Assembly: GCA_031280705.1 (NCBI GenBank)
Contig: JAITGJ010000007.1
Coordinates: 1-6,709, forward strand
Reading direction: 5' to 3'
Source of the DNA: Spirochaetaceae bacterium
GTDB lineage: Bacteria > Spirochaetota > Spirochaetia > Treponematales > Breznakiellaceae
DNA: 6,709 nucleotides
Of the stretch, positions 5,058 through 6,709 are shown in pieces. Below the pieces are notes generated by a model. The model saw nothing but the letters and a program-made list of their open reading frames with translations. It ran no database searches and was not told the DNA's origin. The translations under genes were made by a program, and so were the position numbers. The number at the start of each line of letters is the position of its first letter. Positions within the stretch are counted from its first letter, which is position 1.

Positions 5058-6709
5058 GTGGCGGATCTTTTTACCCGCGCGGACACGGACGAGGGCCCCC
5101 TCGCCAGCCGCATGCGGCCCCGGACCCTGGACGAAGTTACCGGCCAGGATCATATTGTGGGGCCGGGACGTCTGCTCCGCCGGGCTATCCAGGCGGACCG
5201 CCTCTCATCCCTCATTTTTTATGGGCCGCCCGGTACCGGCAAAACCAGCCTCGCGCGGGTCATCGCCAACACAACCCGGGCATATTTTGAAAGCCTCAAC
5301 GCCGTGCTTGCCGGAATAAAGGACATACGGGAAGCCATTGACCGCGCCGACGATCACCGCCGGCTCTATGGCCGGCGCACGATCCTTTTTGTGGACGAGG
5401 TGCACCGCTGGAACAAGGCCCAGCAGGACGCGCTGCTCCCCTGGGTGGAAAACGGTGTCGTCATCCTTATCGGCGCGACTACGGAAAATCCATTTTTTGA
5501 AGTGAACCGCGCCCTGGTTTCCCGCAGCCGCATTTTTCAGCTTAAACCGCTTGCGGACGGGGATCTTTTGCTCACCGCCCGCCGCGCCGTTTCCGACACG
5601 GAGCGGGGATACGGGAAATGGCGGGTCCTGTTCGCGGACGGCGCGCTCGAACACCTGGTGGAAGTGTCCGGGGGCGATGCGCGGAGCCTTCTTAACGCGC
5701 TGGAACTTGCCGTCGAAACAAGCCCCTGGACCAGAGGCGGGGAAACGGGCACGGTATGGCCGCCCCCCGAAGGTGCGGAAATTGTCATAACGATGGAAGC
5801 CGCCGAAGAAAGCATTCAGCGGCGGGCCGTGCTGTACGACCGCGATGGGGATTATCATTTTGACACGATAAGCGCCTTTATCAAAAGCGTGCGCGGGAGC
5901 GATCCGGACGCGGCGCTGTACTGGCTTGCCAAAATGGTACGCGCCGGGGAAGATCCCGCGTTCATTTTTCGCCGCATGATAATCCTGGCAAGCGAAGATG
6001 TCGGCATGGCGGATCCGCGCGCGCTCCAGGTGGTCATTTCCTGCGCGGAGGCGTTTGATCGCATCGGTTTTCCCGAAGGCAATTTTCCACTGGCCCACGC
6101 CTGTCTCTACCTTGCCACCGCGCCGAAATCAAACTCAGCCATGGCTTTTTTTGACGCGCTCGCGGAAGTCGATAAAGAAGACGCCGAAGTACCGAACCAC
6201 CTCCGGGACGCGAGCCGTGACGGCGAGGGATTTGGCCACGGCGAAGGGTACATTTACCCCCACGCCTACCGGGATCACTGGGCGGCCCAGCAGTATCTGC
6301 CCGCCGTACTGCGGGGCAAAACATTTTACACGCCGTCTTCAACCGGCTACGAGGGAAATATCCGGGAAGAAGTTTCGCGGAAACGGGAAATCTCGGCGGC
6401 GGTGATACTTTCCAGCGCCATGTATGGCGACGCCGAAAATCTTTCCTGGTCCGCCGCGCCGAAAGGCCGGGAACACTGGTTCAAGCGTCTTGAATCGGGG
6501 CGGGCAAAAAGCCTCCTTGCGGACCGGGACCGCGTTTTCGCGGCCGCCCGTCCGTCCCGCGCGGCGCGTATTCTCACCGCCGCCGCGGGAGACGGCCTCC
6601 TGGTCTGGGAAAGCCTTCGCCGCGCGCCGGAGGGTCTTTCCGCGGCGCTGGTGGAAACGTCTTCGGCCCGGGACGCCCTGCTCCGTTTTGCGGAGGTTCT
6701 TGATGATGT
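5058..6709 (+). CDS. rarA: RarA/MgsA-type AAA+ ATPase with C-terminal extension (3' end off the right edge)
   Basis: The frame is open from GTG at 5058 to the window edge, 550 codons. RarA is a replication-associated, clamp-loader-like ATPase that acts at stalled forks and single-stranded gaps. Visible motifs are MRPRTLDEVTGQDH (19-32), Walker A GPPGTGKT (56-63), Walker B ILFVDE (109-114) followed by VHRWNKAQQDALLPWVENG, sensor 1 in GATTENP (Asn144), the arginine-finger region SRSR (155-158) and sensor 2 GGDAR (205-209). The RarA/MgsA C-terminal part follows: DYHFDTISAFIKSVRGSDPDAA (265-286), RRMIILASEDVGMADP (305-320), APKSNSA (355-361) and YIYPH (398-402). E. coli RarA has 447 residues; this one continues. 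From about 475 on it contains RILTAAAGDGLLVWESL (504-520) and ALVE, which resembles the SAM-binding motif of class I methyltransferases. This matches the known 'RarA/unknown domain' fusion architecture (PRK13341, from memory). It lies 9 bases after the lipoprotein gene, so is probably co-transcribed. Confidence 0.93.
   Translation, partial: MADLFTRADTDEGPLASRMRPRTLDEVTGQDHIVGPGRLLRRAIQADRLSSLIFYGPPGTGKTSLARVIANTTRAYFESLNAVLAGIKDIREAIDRADDHRRLYGRRTILFVDEVHRWNKAQQDALLPWVENGVVILIGATTENPFFEVNRALVSRSRIFQLKPLADGDLLLTARRAVSDTERGYGKWRVLFADGALEHLVEVSGGDARSLLNALELAVETSPWTRGGETGTVWPPPEGAEIVITMEAAEESIQRRAVLYDRDGDYHFDTISAFIKSVRGSDPDAALYWLAKMVRAGEDPAFIFRRMIILASEDVGMADPRALQVVISCAEAFDRIGFPEGNFPLAHACLYLATAPKSNSAMAFFDALAEVDKEDAEVPNHLRDASRDGEGFGHGEGYIYPHAYRDHWAAQQYLPAVLRGKTFYTPSSTGYEGNIREEVSRKREISAAVILSSAMYGDAENLSWSAAPKGREHWFKRLESGRAKSLLADRDRVFAAARPSRAARILTAAAGDGLLVWESLRRAPEGLSAALVETSSARDALLRFAEVLDD

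Noticed and set aside
5205..6098. A 297-codon open frame on the minus strand inside the RarA gene.
   Set aside because: It is antisense to an unbroken, motif-rich RarA frame. Its translation is compositionally odd with no recognisable domain, as expected for a shadow in GC-rich DNA.

Overview
This is a GC-rich window (roughly 60% GC by eye) from a diderm bacterium. Two features imply an outer membrane: an exported protein ending in Phe that looks like an outer-membrane beta-barrel, and a lipoprotein with a loose lipobox. Together with the style of the hypothetical proteins and a RarA with an extra C-terminal domain, this suggests a spirochaete of the Treponema/Spirochaeta type. That placement is inference; there is no rRNA or other taxonomic marker here.

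Left part, minus strand (1-2122). Reading leftwards from the divergent intergenic region at 2123-2186 there is a three-helix membrane protein of unknown function (2122-1661). It overlaps by 4 bases an AroH-type chorismate mutase (1664-1281, TTG start). Just past the aroH stop is a near-consensus sigma-70 promoter (TTGACA-17-TAAGAT). It would give a leader RNA of about 184 nt before an exported DUF4198 protein (1060-269). That gene overlaps by 4 bases (ATGA) a second exported protein cut by the left window edge. The DUF4198 plus HGVE-type pair resembles the accessory periplasmic proteins found beside ECF-type nickel/cobalt transporters; this is a family-level inference, since no transporter gene is in the window.

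Right part, plus strand (2187-6709). A short SPFH/band-7-like membrane-anchored protein (2187-3008) is followed by a strong hairpin that begins inside its last codons, then a second 11-bp hairpin. Next come the putative outer-membrane beta-barrel protein (3167-3811), a putative lipoprotein with propeller-like sequence (3822-5048) and, 9 bases later, a RarA-type AAA+ ATPase (5058 to the right edge). The last three are close enough to be one operon. The ATPase reads on past the normal RarA end into a methyltransferase-like domain that the window truncates.

The most unusual non-coding object is the leader upstream of the DUF4198 gene. It has two perfect hairpins with the same AUGAA pentaloop, two GC-rich hairpins followed by T5 runs, and a possible helix over the ribosome binding site. 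I see no CRISPR array, insertion sequence, tRNA, rRNA, phage gene or recognised defence system. The rest of the window looks like ordinary chromosomal housekeeping and envelope genes.
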